From: an uncultured Lachnospiraceae bacterium
GTDB taxonomy: Bacteria; Bacillota; Clostridia; Lachnospirales; Lachnospiraceae
Assembly: GCA_902784025.1 (NCBI GenBank)
Contig: CACZTF010000265.1
Coordinates: 1 to 14,867, forward strand
Reading direction: 5' to 3'
DNA length: 14,867 nt
The notes under the pieces were generated by a model. The model had not been told where the DNA came from and made no database searches. It saw nothing but the letters and a program-made list of their open reading frames with translations. Of the stretch, positions 1 to 6,520 are shown piece after piece. How positions within the stretch are numbered: the stretch's first letter is position 1; each line of letters begins with the position of its first letter. A program made the translations under genes and the position numbers.

Positions 1-28
1 ATGAAAATCGATATCAGGGGGGATTCAC

Positions 29-1168
29 ATGACTGAAAAGAATTCTGAAACTTTGACTCTTGATGAAAAGCTGCTTCTTCTTGCAAAAGAAGCCGCCGGT
101 AAAAAAGGTGTTATTTCCGGGGAAGAACTGATGAATTTCTTCAAAGAGGATCAGCTTTCACCGGAACAGCTGGATTACGTCTACGAGTTTCTTGACTCCC
201 ACAAGATCGACGTCCTGAATACGGATGAAAACGACGATTCCGCGCCGGAGTTCTTTATGAAGGACGACGATCTGGAGGAAGAGGAGACAGAAGAGGATCT
301 GGAACAGCTGACCATTCCGGAGGGCATCGCAATTGACGATCCCGTCAGGATGTATCTGAAGGAGATCGGAAAGATCCAGCTTCTCACGGTGGAAATGGAG
401 CAGGAGCTTGCAAAGAGGATCATTGAAGGGACAGAGGCTGAGGCGAACCAGGCAAAGAAGCGCCTCGCGGAAGCGAATCTCCGTCTGGTCGTCAGCATCG
501 CGAAGAGATATGTGGGCAGGGGAATGCAGTTCCTGGATCTGATCCAGGAGGGAAATCTCGGACTCATTAAAGCTGTTGAGAAATTTGATTACCGTAAAGG
601 ATATAAATTCTCTACCTATGCGACCTGGTGGATAAGGCAGGCTATTACCAGAGCCATCGCCGACCAGGCAAGAACCATCAGGATACCGGTACATATGGTA
701 GAGACTATTAACAAACAGATAAGGATCTCAAGACAGCTTTTACAGGAACTGGGAAGAGAACCAAAAGCAGAAGAGATCGCCGAGGCAATGGATCTACCCG
801 TAGAGCGTGTGAGAGAAATACAAAAGATATCACAGGATCCTGTGTCATTGGAAACTCCCATCGGAGAAGAAGAGGATTCACATCTTGGTGATTTTATCCA
901 GGATGAAGATATTGAACAGCCTGCGGAAGCGGCCGCAAGAGCGCTTTTGAAAGAACAGATCGATGAAGAGCTTGCGACGCTTACCGACAGGGAACAGAAA
1001 GTTTTGAGACTTCGTTTCGGACTTGATGACGGAAGAGCCAGAACGCTTGAGGAGGTAGGAAAGGAATTTCAGGTTACCAGGGAAAGGATCAGGCAGATAG
1101 AGGCAAAGGCGATCAGAAAGCTCCGTCAGCCAAGCAGAAAGAAAAAGCTGCAGGATTATCTTGATTGA
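29..1168 (+). CDS. rpoD: RNA polymerase primary sigma factor RpoD/SigA
   Basis: Housekeeping sigma factor that directs RNA polymerase to -35/-10 promoters. The 379-residue length is normal for a Firmicutes SigA. In order: an N-terminal acidic region 1.1-like part (about 1-95, with a Glu/Asp-rich stretch at 79-92), region 1.2 (DDPVRMYLKEIG, 103-114), regions 2.1-2.4 (about 146-222, with NLRLVVSIAKRY, DLIQEGNLGLIKAVEKFDY and the promoter-melting stretch FSTYATWWIRQAI), region 3 (about 223-300), and region 4 with the -35-binding helix-turn-helix (TLEEVGKEFQVTRERIRQIE, 339-358). The ATG at 29 follows a GGGGGG ribosome binding site at 17-22. The first 28 bases are open in two frames, closing at 30-32 (an ATGA overlap) or 34-36, so they may be the tail of an upstream gene such as dnaG; the sequence is too short to decide. 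The identification is firm. Confidence 0.98.
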   Translation: MTEKNSETLTLDEKLLLLAKEAAGKKGVISGEELMNFFKEDQLSPEQLDYVYEFLDSHKIDVLNTDENDDSAPEFFMKDDDLEEEETEEDLEQLTIPEGIAIDDPVRMYLKEIGKIQLLTVEMEQELAKRIIEGTEAEANQAKKRLAEANLRLVVSIAKRYVGRGMQFLDLIQEGNLGLIKAVEKFDYRKGYKFSTYATWWIRQAITRAIADQARTIRIPVHMVETINKQIRISRQLLQELGREPKAEEIAEAMDLPVERVREIQKISQDPVSLETPIGEEEDSHLGDFIQDEDIEQPAEAAARALLKEQIDEELATLTDREQKVLRLRFGLDDGRARTLEEVGKEFQVTRERIRQIEAKAIRKLRQPSRKKKLQDYLD

Positions 1169-1865
1169 TCTTGTTATATCCGACAGACTGACAAAAATAG
1201 CCGGTCTGGTAAGTAAGAATAAAACCGTGGCAGATATCGGAACTGATCATGGTTATCTTCCCATATATATGGTCAAAAATAAAATGGCGGAAGAGGTTAT
1301 AGCCTGTGATATGAGAAAAAAGCCTCTCGAAAAAGCCAGACAGAATGCGAAAGAAATGGGAGTTTTACATAAGATAGATTTTCGTATTTCGGATGGTCTG
1401 GATGCGCTGGCTCCCGGAGAGGCAGATTCCATCATAATCTGCGGAATGGGCGGATTTGCCATAAAAAAAATACTTGACAGAGCTTTAAATGAAGGGAAGA
1501 TGCCAGTTGGTACTGATTGTGTATTATCGCCGCACACAGACAGGGAAAGCCTTTCACGGTTTTTATTCGAAAAAGGATTTAAAATTGAAGAAGAATATCT
1601 ATTGCATGAAAAGGCAGCTTATTATATATTATGGAAATGTACTTATGACGGAATCGAAAGAAAGGCATCCGCTTCAGTTCACGCATATGGTGACGGACTG
1701 ATAAAAAAAAGAGATGAAGCGCTGAAAAGTTATCTTATAAGAGAAGAGGAATTGTTATTAAGGGTGTTGGAAAAGCTGGAGTTTCTTCCGCCGGAAAAGG
1801 TTTCGGAACGTATTGGTGAGGTAAAAGAACGCCTTAGATTAAATTATTCAGTAAGATGGTTTTGA
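1161..1865 (+). CDS. trmK: tRNA (adenine(22)-N(1))-methyltransferase, TrmK family
   Basis: SAM-dependent methyltransferase expected to make m1A at position 22 of certain tRNAs in the cytoplasm. The 234 residues match the TrmK family: the SAM-binding motif ADIGTDHGYLP lies at 24-34, an acidic residue follows a second strand (VIACDMRKKPLEKA, 46-59), and the family motif IICGMGG lies at 92-98. The C-terminal part (about 160-225) is charged and helical, as in TrmK. The likely start is TTG at 1161, overlapping the last 8 bases of rpoD, with a weak AGGA at 1152-1155. No better start exists before the SAM motif. The overlap implies translational coupling to rpoD, and the rpoD-trmK order is common in Firmicutes. 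The gene is much more AT-rich than the first half of rpoD. Family assignment is confident; the exact tRNA target is inferred from the family. Confidence 0.9.
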   Translation: MIDLVISDRLTKIAGLVSKNKTVADIGTDHGYLPIYMVKNKMAEEVIACDMRKKPLEKARQNAKEMGVLHKIDFRISDGLDALAPGEADSIIICGMGGFAIKKILDRALNEGKMPVGTDCVLSPHTDRESLSRFLFEKGFKIEEEYLLHEKAAYYILWKCTYDGIERKASASVHAYGDGLIKKRDEALKSYLIREEELLLRVLEKLEFLPPEKVSERIGEVKERLRLNYSVRWF

Positions 1866-1878
1866 AAAGGAGTAGAAA

Positions 1879-3081
1879 ATGGCAGATATAGCAGTTATGG
1901 GATATGGTATCGTCGGTGCAGGCGTGGTAGAAGTTGTAGAACGGAACGCTGATATCATTAAAAAAAATGCCGGCGAGGTTATTAATGTTAAATATGTACT
2001 TGATCTGAAGGACTTTCCTGATGATCCTGTTCAGGAAAAGATAATACATGATGTTGAGATCCTGCTTGCTGATGATGATGTCGAGCTTGTTGTCGAGACC
2101 ATGGGGGGAGTAGAACCTGCTTTCACCTTTGTAAAGAGAGCGCTTGAAAGCGGTAAACATGTATGTACTTCAAATAAAAATCTTGTTGCTGCTAAAGGGG
2201 CTGAATTACTTAAGATCGCAAAAGAAAAGGGTGTATATTTTCTTTTTGAAGCCGCTGTGGGCGGTGGCATACCGATCATCAGATCACTCAATAATGCTCT
2301 TACAGCAGACAGGATAGAAAGCATTACCGGTATATTGAACGGAACATGTAATTATATATTGACAAAAATGGAGCGTGACGGAAAGGATTTTGAAGTAGCC
2401 TTGAAAAAAGCCCAGGAGCACGGTTTTGCAGAAAGAGATCCTGAAAATGATATAAAAGGATATGATTCCTGCAGAAAGATCGCCATTCTTGCATCTATAG
2501 TTTCAGGGAGATTTGTTTCCTATGAAAAAATCCTTACAGAGGGAATAGATTCCGTATGTCATGAGGATATTGAATATGCAAAAAAGCTCGGGATGAAGAT
2601 CAAACTCCTTGCAAAATGTACTTACAATGACGGAAAGATATCGGCGATAACTGCTCCGTTCCTGATAGATAACAAACATCCTCTGTATGGCATTGATGGT
2701 GTTATTAACGCAGTTTCAGTTCATGGCAATGCAGTAGAGGATGTTGCATTTACAGGCGCGGGAGCCGGGCGTTTTCCTACGGCAAGCGCAGTCGTATCTG
2801 ATATAGTTGATGCCATTAAGCACAAGGGAAAGGATGAATATCCTGTGCTTTGGAGTGAAGAAGAGATGATACCTGAGGATGCGGGTGAAGTGATGTACAA
2901 GTATCTGGTCAGGATCAGGGAAAATGAAAATAATGATGATTCGGCATTTGAGGCTGTCAGAACGATCTCATTTGAAGAATACGAGGATGAGTTTGCTATA
3001 ATAACAGACGAGATGACACAACAGGAGTTCAATGAAAGGGCAAAAAAGGTAGATATGATCTCTTGTTACAGGATAATTTGA
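1879..3081 (+). CDS. hom: homoserine dehydrogenase
   Basis: Reduces aspartate-4-semialdehyde to homoserine with NAD(P)H, the branch point toward threonine and methionine. The 400 residues show an N-terminal Rossmann motif (GYGIVGAGVVEVV, 8-20), the strand ETMGGVEPA (73-81), the TSNKNLVAAKG segment (97-107), and the catalytic-domain core EAAVGGGIPIIRSL (124-137) with GILNGTCNYILTKM (151-164). The substrate-site segment PENDIKGYDSCRKIAI (188-203) carries the expected Asp196 and Lys200. About 80 C-terminal residues form a short, degenerate ACT-like tail, so the enzyme may be feedback-sensitive, though this is inferred. ATG at 1879 has a good AAAAGGAG site at 1865-1872. The gene lies 13 bases after trmK and 31 bases before aspartate kinase, so the two pathway enzymes are probably co-transcribed. 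Cofactor preference cannot be told from sequence alone. Confidence 0.95.
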   Translation: MADIAVMGYGIVGAGVVEVVERNADIIKKNAGEVINVKYVLDLKDFPDDPVQEKIIHDVEILLADDDVELVVETMGGVEPAFTFVKRALESGKHVCTSNKNLVAAKGAELLKIAKEKGVYFLFEAAVGGGIPIIRSLNNALTADRIESITGILNGTCNYILTKMERDGKDFEVALKKAQEHGFAERDPENDIKGYDSCRKIAILASIVSGRFVSYEKILTEGIDSVCHEDIEYAKKLGMKIKLLAKCTYNDGKISAITAPFLIDNKHPLYGIDGVINAVSVHGNAVEDVAFTGAGAGRFPTASAVVSDIVDAIKHKGKDEYPVLWSEEEMIPEDAGEVMYKYLVRIRENENNDDSAFEAVRTISFEEYEDEFAIITDEMTQQEFNERAKKVDMISCYRII

Positions 3082-3112
3082 CCGCCCATTAAAAAAACAG
3101 AGGAATAAAAAA

Positions 3113-4441
3113 ATGATCAAAGCTGTAAAATTCGGGGGCAGTTCCCTTGCGGATGCGTCCCAGTTCAAAAAAGTCTATGAAATAATCAAGTCGGATCCTG
3201 ACAGAAAGTATGTGGTTCCGTCGGCGCCGGGAAAAAGATTTCCGGAAGATATAAAAGTTACTGATCTGTTGTACAAGTGCTATGGTGAAGCTAAAGTAGG
3301 AAATGATTTTACAGAAACACTGGATATCATTAAAGAGCGCTACAATGCCATTATAGAAGAACTTGATCTGGATCTGTCGCTTGAAGAAGAGTTTAAAACA
3401 ATAAAAAATAAAATGTTATCCGTAACGGATGCTGACTATGCAGCTTCAAGGGGAGAATATCTGAACGGCATCATTCTGGCGGCATATCTCGGATATGAGT
3501 TTTTGGATGCCGCATCCGTGATAAAGTTTGACAAGCACGGGGCGTTTCTTGATGACGAAACGAATACTAAGCTTTCTAAAACACTTAAGGATATAGACAA
3601 TGCAGTTATACCCGGATTTTACGGTGCAATGCCTGACGGTTCCATAAAGACCTTTTCAAGGGGCGGTTCGGATATTACGGGTTCTATACTGGCACGCGCG
3701 ATCCATGCTGACGTATATGAAAACTGGACGGATGTGTCAGGTTTTAAGGCTGCAGATCCAAGGATCGTTGATGGTGCAAAAACGATAGATATCATTACTT
3801 ACAAAGAACTCAGAGAGCTTTCATATATGGGCGCTTCAGTACTCCATGAGTCTGCGATCTTTCCCGTGCGAAAAGAAGGCATTCCCATAAATATCAGAAA
3901 TACAAATGATCCGGATGCTGACGGCACCCTTATCGTTGAAAGTACGCTTCATGTTCCTGAACATACACTTACCGGTATAGCCGGCAGGAAGGGCTTTGCT
4001 GCGGTAAGTATAGATAAGGATATGATGAATTCCGAGATCGGATTTGGAAGAAAAGTTCTGGAGGTGTTTGAGAAAAACGGTCTCTCATTTGAACACATGC
4101 CGTCCGGTATAGATACTATGACGGTATTTGTGAGCATGGAAGATTTTATTTCAAAAGAGCATCAGGTTATAGCACAGCTTCACCAGGCAGTAAATCCCGA
4201 TACTATAGAACTGGAGGCAAATCTTTCTCTTATAGCTGTAGTGGGAAGAGGGATGAAAAACGGTATCGGAATAGCAAGCCGGGTTTTCACTGCACTTGCG
4301 GAAGCCGGGATCAGTATAAAAATGCTCGACCAGGGGTCGAGCGAGTTAAGCATAATCATCGGTATAGATGATAAATATTTTGAGGATGCCATCAGAGCTA
4401 TATACAAGAAGTTCTTTAACAGTGATCAAAAGAAACAGTAA
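3113..4441 (+). CDS. lysC: aspartate kinase (clostridial monofunctional type)
   Basis: Phosphorylates aspartate to 4-aspartyl phosphate, the first step to lysine, threonine and methionine. The 442-residue protein begins with the kinase signature AVKFGGSSLA (4-13), then VVPSAPGKRF (34-43), the SRGEYLNG segment (112-119), FSRGGSDITGS (181-191) and WTDVSGFKAADPR (205-217), which together form the aspartate and ATP sites of the amino-acid kinase fold. Two ACT domains follow (about 300-370 and 375-440), the second opening with LIAVVGRGMKN, so allosteric inhibition by lysine and/or threonine is expected from the family. ATG at 3113 has an AGAGGAA site at 3099-3105. It is the last gene of the rpoD-trmK-hom run. 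Its stop is one base from the end of the opposing gene, and no clear terminator lies between them. The symbol lysC is used generically; which isozyme class it belongs to is not resolved. Confidence 0.95.
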   Translation: MIKAVKFGGSSLADASQFKKVYEIIKSDPDRKYVVPSAPGKRFPEDIKVTDLLYKCYGEAKVGNDFTETLDIIKERYNAIIEELDLDLSLEEEFKTIKNKMLSVTDADYAASRGEYLNGIILAAYLGYEFLDAASVIKFDKHGAFLDDETNTKLSKTLKDIDNAVIPGFYGAMPDGSIKTFSRGGSDITGSILARAIHADVYENWTDVSGFKAADPRIVDGAKTIDIITYKELRELSYMGASVLHESAIFPVRKEGIPINIRNTNDPDADGTLIVESTLHVPEHTLTGIAGRKGFAAVSIDKDMMNSEIGFGRKVLEVFEKNGLSFEHMPSGIDTMTVFVSMEDFISKEHQVIAQLHQAVNPDTIELEANLSLIAVVGRGMKNGIGIASRVFTALAEAGISIKMLDQGSSELSIIIGIDDKYFEDAIRAIYKKFFNSDQKKQ

Positions 4442-4442
4442 G

Positions 4443-4763
4443 TCAGTTCATTGTTTTTAATAATTCCCGGTATTCTGATAAATGATTCATGGTATAAACT
4501 ATGGCGTAGGAAAGAAAAAATGATATCATCAAAGTTATGATCCCAAGGATAATACCGATCTTTGCTTTTAGTGCACGGTAACCGTCTCCGTTATAAAAAG
4601 AAAGGACGGCAAGTGTACATGATATGGCACCCATGATAATACCGATAGTAGGTATTATAACAGTGGGCAAAGATATGATACCTATTATCAGTGACCATTT
4701 GGCCAGGGTTTCTGCAACAGGATTATCCTTAGGTACTTTCTTTTTTGTATAATAATCGTTCAT
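4443..4763 (-). CDS. small membrane protein, DUF4190-like
   Basis: Function unknown. The 106-residue protein has a charged N-terminus (KKKVPKDNP, 7-15) and a long hydrophobic stretch (about 24-56) that could be one long helix or a helical hairpin. A short loop with NGDGYRALKAK follows, then a clear membrane helix (about 69-91) and a polar C-terminal tail. The layout WSLIIGIISL... then a Gly-rich helix then KIGIILGIITL resembles small DUF4190-type proteins of Firmicutes; this is pattern recognition, not a search result. The start is supported by an AAAGGAA site just upstream on the minus strand (plus positions 4770-4776). Its promoter faces away from the peptide cassette at 4994, so the two share a divergent control region. 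It could serve the cassette as a membrane partner or immunity factor, but it may equally be unrelated. Confidence 0.85.
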   Translation of the reverse strand: MNDYYTKKKVPKDNPVAETLAKWSLIIGIISLPTVIIPTIGIIMGAISCTLAVLSFYNGDGYRALKAKIGIILGIITLMISFFLSYAIVYTMNHLSEYRELLKTMN

Positions 4764-4799
4764 CGTGATTCCTTTTACTATGATCTTTTTATATGACCG

Positions 4800-4823
4800 G
4801 AAAATGAGTCAGGGCTCATTTTC
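4800..4823. repeat. perfect 9-bp inverted repeat at the start of the minus-strand transcript
   Basis: GAAAATGAG (4800-4808) and CTCATTTTC (4815-4823) are exact reverse complements separated by TCAGGG. The repeat sits just downstream of the predicted minus-strand transcription start. It could therefore be a repressor operator or a 5' leader hairpin for the small membrane protein gene. No T-run follows on either strand, so it is not a normal terminator. The role is inferred. Confidence 0.6.
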
Positions 4824-4832
4824 ACTCGTTTC

Positions 4833-4838
4833 ATTATA
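4833..4838 (-). promoter_or_regulatory. extended -10 promoter of the small membrane protein gene
   Basis: On the minus strand the sequence reads TGTTATAAT, a perfect TATAAT with the TG of an extended -10 element. The -35 region is poor, which extended -10 promoters tolerate. The predicted transcript start is near 4826, giving a leader of about 60 bases before the ATG at 4763. Confidence 0.6.
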
Positions 4839-4862
4839 ACAAAAAAACTGTTTGAAATAAAG

Positions 4863-4878
4863 GCTGTACAGGTACAGC
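4863..4878. promoter_or_regulatory. perfect 7-bp inverted repeat between divergent promoters, possible operator
   Basis: GCTGTAC and GTACAGC are exact inverted arms with a two-base AG spacer. The repeat lies about 27 bases upstream of the -35 of the peptide gene and about 25 bases behind the -10 of the divergent gene. That is a typical place for an activator or a repressor acting on both. It is short, so chance is possible. Confidence 0.4.
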
Positions 4879-4905
4879 AAAAGCAAAACGTACCCTTTGT
4901 CATAC

Positions 4906-4934
4906 TTGACAGAAGGCTACAACTGATATATATT
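4906..4934 (+). promoter_or_regulatory. strong SigA-type promoter of the peptide cassette
   Basis: A perfect -35 TTGACA (4906-4911), a 17-base spacer and a -10 TATATT (4929-4934, five of six consensus) precede the four-cysteine peptide gene. The transcript should start near 4941, giving a leader of about 50 bases that is very AT-rich. It is among the best promoter matches in the window and suggests high expression of the peptide. Confidence 0.8.
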
Positions 4935-4993
4935 AGATTTATATATTTTGTTAATAAATTCTTTAAAAAAATTTAATTTTCAAGAGGTGCGAT

Positions 4994-5134
4994 ATGCAGA
5001 AGAAAGAGTATGTAGAGATGGAAATGAATGTGCTTGAGATTGATGAGAGTGATATCATTACAAGAAGTGATTGTTATGATTGTGCATGTAATGAGCCCGG
5101 AGAGTGTGATAAGGATTATGAATATAATCCCTGA
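4994..5134 (+). CDS. 46-residue four-cysteine peptide, putative RiPP or signal-peptide precursor
   Basis: A short gene with a strong promoter, a ribosome binding site (AGAGGTG, 4984-4990) and a terminator. The product is acidic. Residues 1-25 look like a leader: a charged start, then MEMNVLEIDESDIITRS (9-25). This resembles the leader style (lysine/tyrosine-rich start, then xMxVxEFDxxDVITTS) of many small clostridial peptides, a recollection and not a database hit. Residues 26-46 hold four cysteines as CYDCACNEPGEC (Cys27, 30, 32, 38) and end EYNP; there is no Ser/Thr after Ser25. The next genes encode an HPr-kinase-like protein and an S24/S26 peptidase, as expected for a modified and cleaved peptide. 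No radical SAM enzyme, lanthionine synthetase, PqqD-like protein or ABC exporter is nearby. It could instead be a metal-binding or redox peptide. That the gene is real is likely; its role is inferred. Confidence 0.8.
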   Translation: MQKKEYVEMEMNVLEIDESDIITRSDCYDCACNEPGECDKDYEYNP

Positions 5135-5158
5135 TGTTCTAAGATATTTATTTTTTTG

Positions 5159-5185
5159 GGTTGCCTGTGCAGGCAGCCTTTTTTT
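5159..5185 (+). terminator. intrinsic terminator/attenuator after the peptide gene
   Basis: GGTTGCCTG (5159-5167) pairs with CAGGCAGCC (5170-5178) through eight usable pairs with one G-T wobble and a four-base loop, followed by seven T's (5179-5185). It lies 24 bases after the peptide stop and 23 bases before the next ATG. It should end most transcripts after the peptide gene and let a fraction through to the two enzyme genes. Confidence 0.85.
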
Positions 5186-5208
5186 ATACTTATCTCCGGA
5201 GGTAAAGC

Positions 5209-6015
5209 ATGTCGGACACCCGCTTTAATATTTTGATAGCAGATAACGTGGTAGAGATCTGTTCCAATTTTGATTGTATACACGAATTCTGTGCGGATTA
5301 TATAACAGAAAAACCTGCTGATTTTACGGTAAAGATATCACGCGATGATATAACATACGAAAGGGAAAGGGAAGATAATAGTAAGGGGTCCAAAGGCGGG
5401 CGTATCCCTGAGGATTACCCCGATTCTTATCTTGAAGTTTTAGCCTGTTACAGAAAAATCTCTGAAGAAATGTTAAAAAGGGATATACTGCTGATGCATG
5501 GTTCTTCATTGTCTATAGACGGTAAGGGCGTAATGTTCGTGGCAGAAAGCGGGACCGGAAAATCTACTCATTCGGTTATTTGGAAGAATTGTTTTAAAGA
5601 CAGGGTAAAACTGATAAACGATGACAAACCATTGATAAAAATAACTGATGACGGTATTTATGTGTGCGGTACTCCCTGGTCAGGTAAAAAGGGCCTGAAT
5701 AGTCCTGTAAATGCACCTCTTAATACCATTTACAAGATAGAACGTGCCGGAGATGGGGCGTTTTATGATAGTGATGCTGATAGTTGTATCGTCAGGAAAG
5801 GGAAAAATGTCGTGCTGGATCTGACTTATGACGAAAAATGGAAGATCATGGTATCCCAGTCCTATAAAAGTAAAGATCCTGCAATGCAGGGACATACAAT
5901 GACACTGATAGATAAGATAATATCCAATGTTTCCATTAAAAAAATTGTATGCGATATGAGTGATGATGCTGCACTTGCAGCTTATGAAGGAGTTTTTTGT
6001 GGCAATATCCCTTAA
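5209..6015 (+). CDS. HPr-kinase/PEPCK-like P-loop protein
   Basis: The 268-residue protein belongs to the HPr kinase C-terminal-domain-like group of small P-loop proteins found beside peptide-modification genes, not to true HprK. Visible motifs are MHGSSLSIDGKGVMFV (96-111), the Walker A loop ESGTGKST (113-120, Lys118), INDDKPLI (136-143, with Asp138-Asp139 as likely metal or base residues) and the family hallmark GTPWSGKKGL (154-163). The N-terminal ~90 residues are not recognised and carry several cysteines (Cys18, 23, 28). It lacks the HprK N-terminal domain, and no HPr gene is near. In some lasso-peptide systems relatives phosphorylate the precursor peptide; that this one acts on the peptide at 4994 is inferred. 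ATG at 5209 has a CCGGAGG site at 5196-5202. Its 3' end overlaps the peptidase gene by 17 bases. Fold-family assignment is good; the substrate is unknown. Confidence 0.85.
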   Translation: MSDTRFNILIADNVVEICSNFDCIHEFCADYITEKPADFTVKISRDDITYEREREDNSKGSKGGRIPEDYPDSYLEVLACYRKISEEMLKRDILLMHGSSLSIDGKGVMFVAESGTGKSTHSVIWKNCFKDRVKLINDDKPLIKITDDGIYVCGTPWSGKKGLNSPVNAPLNTIYKIERAGDGAFYDSDADSCIVRKGKNVVLDLTYDEKWKIMVSQSYKSKDPAMQGHTMTLIDKIISNVSIKKIVCDMSDDAALAAYEGVFCGNIP

Positions 6016-6418
6016 AGATGAGCTTTTACGTTCCGGAAATGTTATGTTCACGAATAAAGGGGTCAGTATGCGCCCCCTTCTTCGCGAGGGAAGAGATCTG
6101 ATGGTAATCGAAAAACGCAGGAATGATACGGTTTTAAAACCGGGGATGGCTGTATTGTTTGAAAGACCTTCCGGTGATCTGGTACTCCACAGGATATTCA
6201 GAAAAAAAGAAGGGGGATTTTTGATCTTAGGAGATAATTGTATAGACCCCGAGTTTGTTGATGATAAAATGATCATCGGTGTTTTGACCGCAGTAGTGAG
6301 GGATGGGAAAAAGACGATAACCGTATCAGATAAAAGCTACTTAAGATATGTCAGATTCATTAACTTTACCTATCCGGTCAGGAGATTGTTCTTAAAGATA
6401 AAACTGAGACTGGCATGA
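5999..6418 (+). CDS. S24/S26-type serine peptidase, signal-peptidase-like
   Basis: Likely a 139-residue peptidase. The chosen start is GTG at 5999, because GAAGGAG (5986-5992) lies six bases upstream. An in-frame ATG at 5960 would add 13 residues but has no good ribosome binding site. The catalytic-serine box is GVSMRPLL (21-28, Ser23). GDLVLHRI (59-66) places His64 where type I signal peptidases have lysine, suggesting a Ser/His dyad of the ER/archaeal signal-peptidase type. ILGDNCIDPE (76-85) and MIIGVLTAVV (91-100) match the later signal-peptidase boxes. There is no N-terminal membrane anchor; the C-terminal 25 residues are basic and amphipathic and could bind the membrane. It overlaps the kinase-like gene and is probably translationally coupled to it. 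The natural candidate substrate is the peptide at 4994. Cleavage of that peptide is inferred. Confidence 0.82.
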   Translation: MAISLKDELLRSGNVMFTNKGVSMRPLLREGRDLMVIEKRRNDTVLKPGMAVLFERPSGDLVLHRIFRKKEGGFLILGDNCIDPEFVDDKMIIGVLTAVVRDGKKTITVSDKSYLRYVRFINFTYPVRRLFLKIKLRLA

Positions 6419-6451
6419 TATGTTACTGCTAAGACAGGAAATATGAACAGT

Positions 6452-6480
6452 TTGTGTTTTTTTTATTTATAATGTATAAT
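6452..6480 (+). promoter_or_regulatory. probable promoter of the lipoprotein-lplA pair
   Basis: TTGTGT (6452-6457), a 17-base spacer and a perfect TATAAT (6475-6480) lie 40 bases before the lipoprotein ATG. A second TATAAT at 6468-6473 could serve an alternative start. No terminator was seen between the peptidase stop at 6418 and this promoter, so read-through from the peptide cassette remains possible. Confidence 0.65.
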
Positions 6481-6520
6481 AATTCATTAGTATTGAAACG
6501 GGCGTGTTTGGAGGAAAACA

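Noticed and set aside
5028..5228. 66-residue plus-strand frame overlapping the peptide gene and the start of the kinase-like gene
   Set aside because: It has no ribosome binding site, runs through the terminator hairpin, and is out of frame with the better supported peptide gene at 4994.
5209..6015. True HPr kinase/phosphorylase (HprK) for carbon catabolite control
   Set aside because: The HprK N-terminal domain is absent, the motifs INDDK and GTPWSGK belong to the peptide-cluster-associated relatives, and the neighbours are a small peptide and a peptidase.
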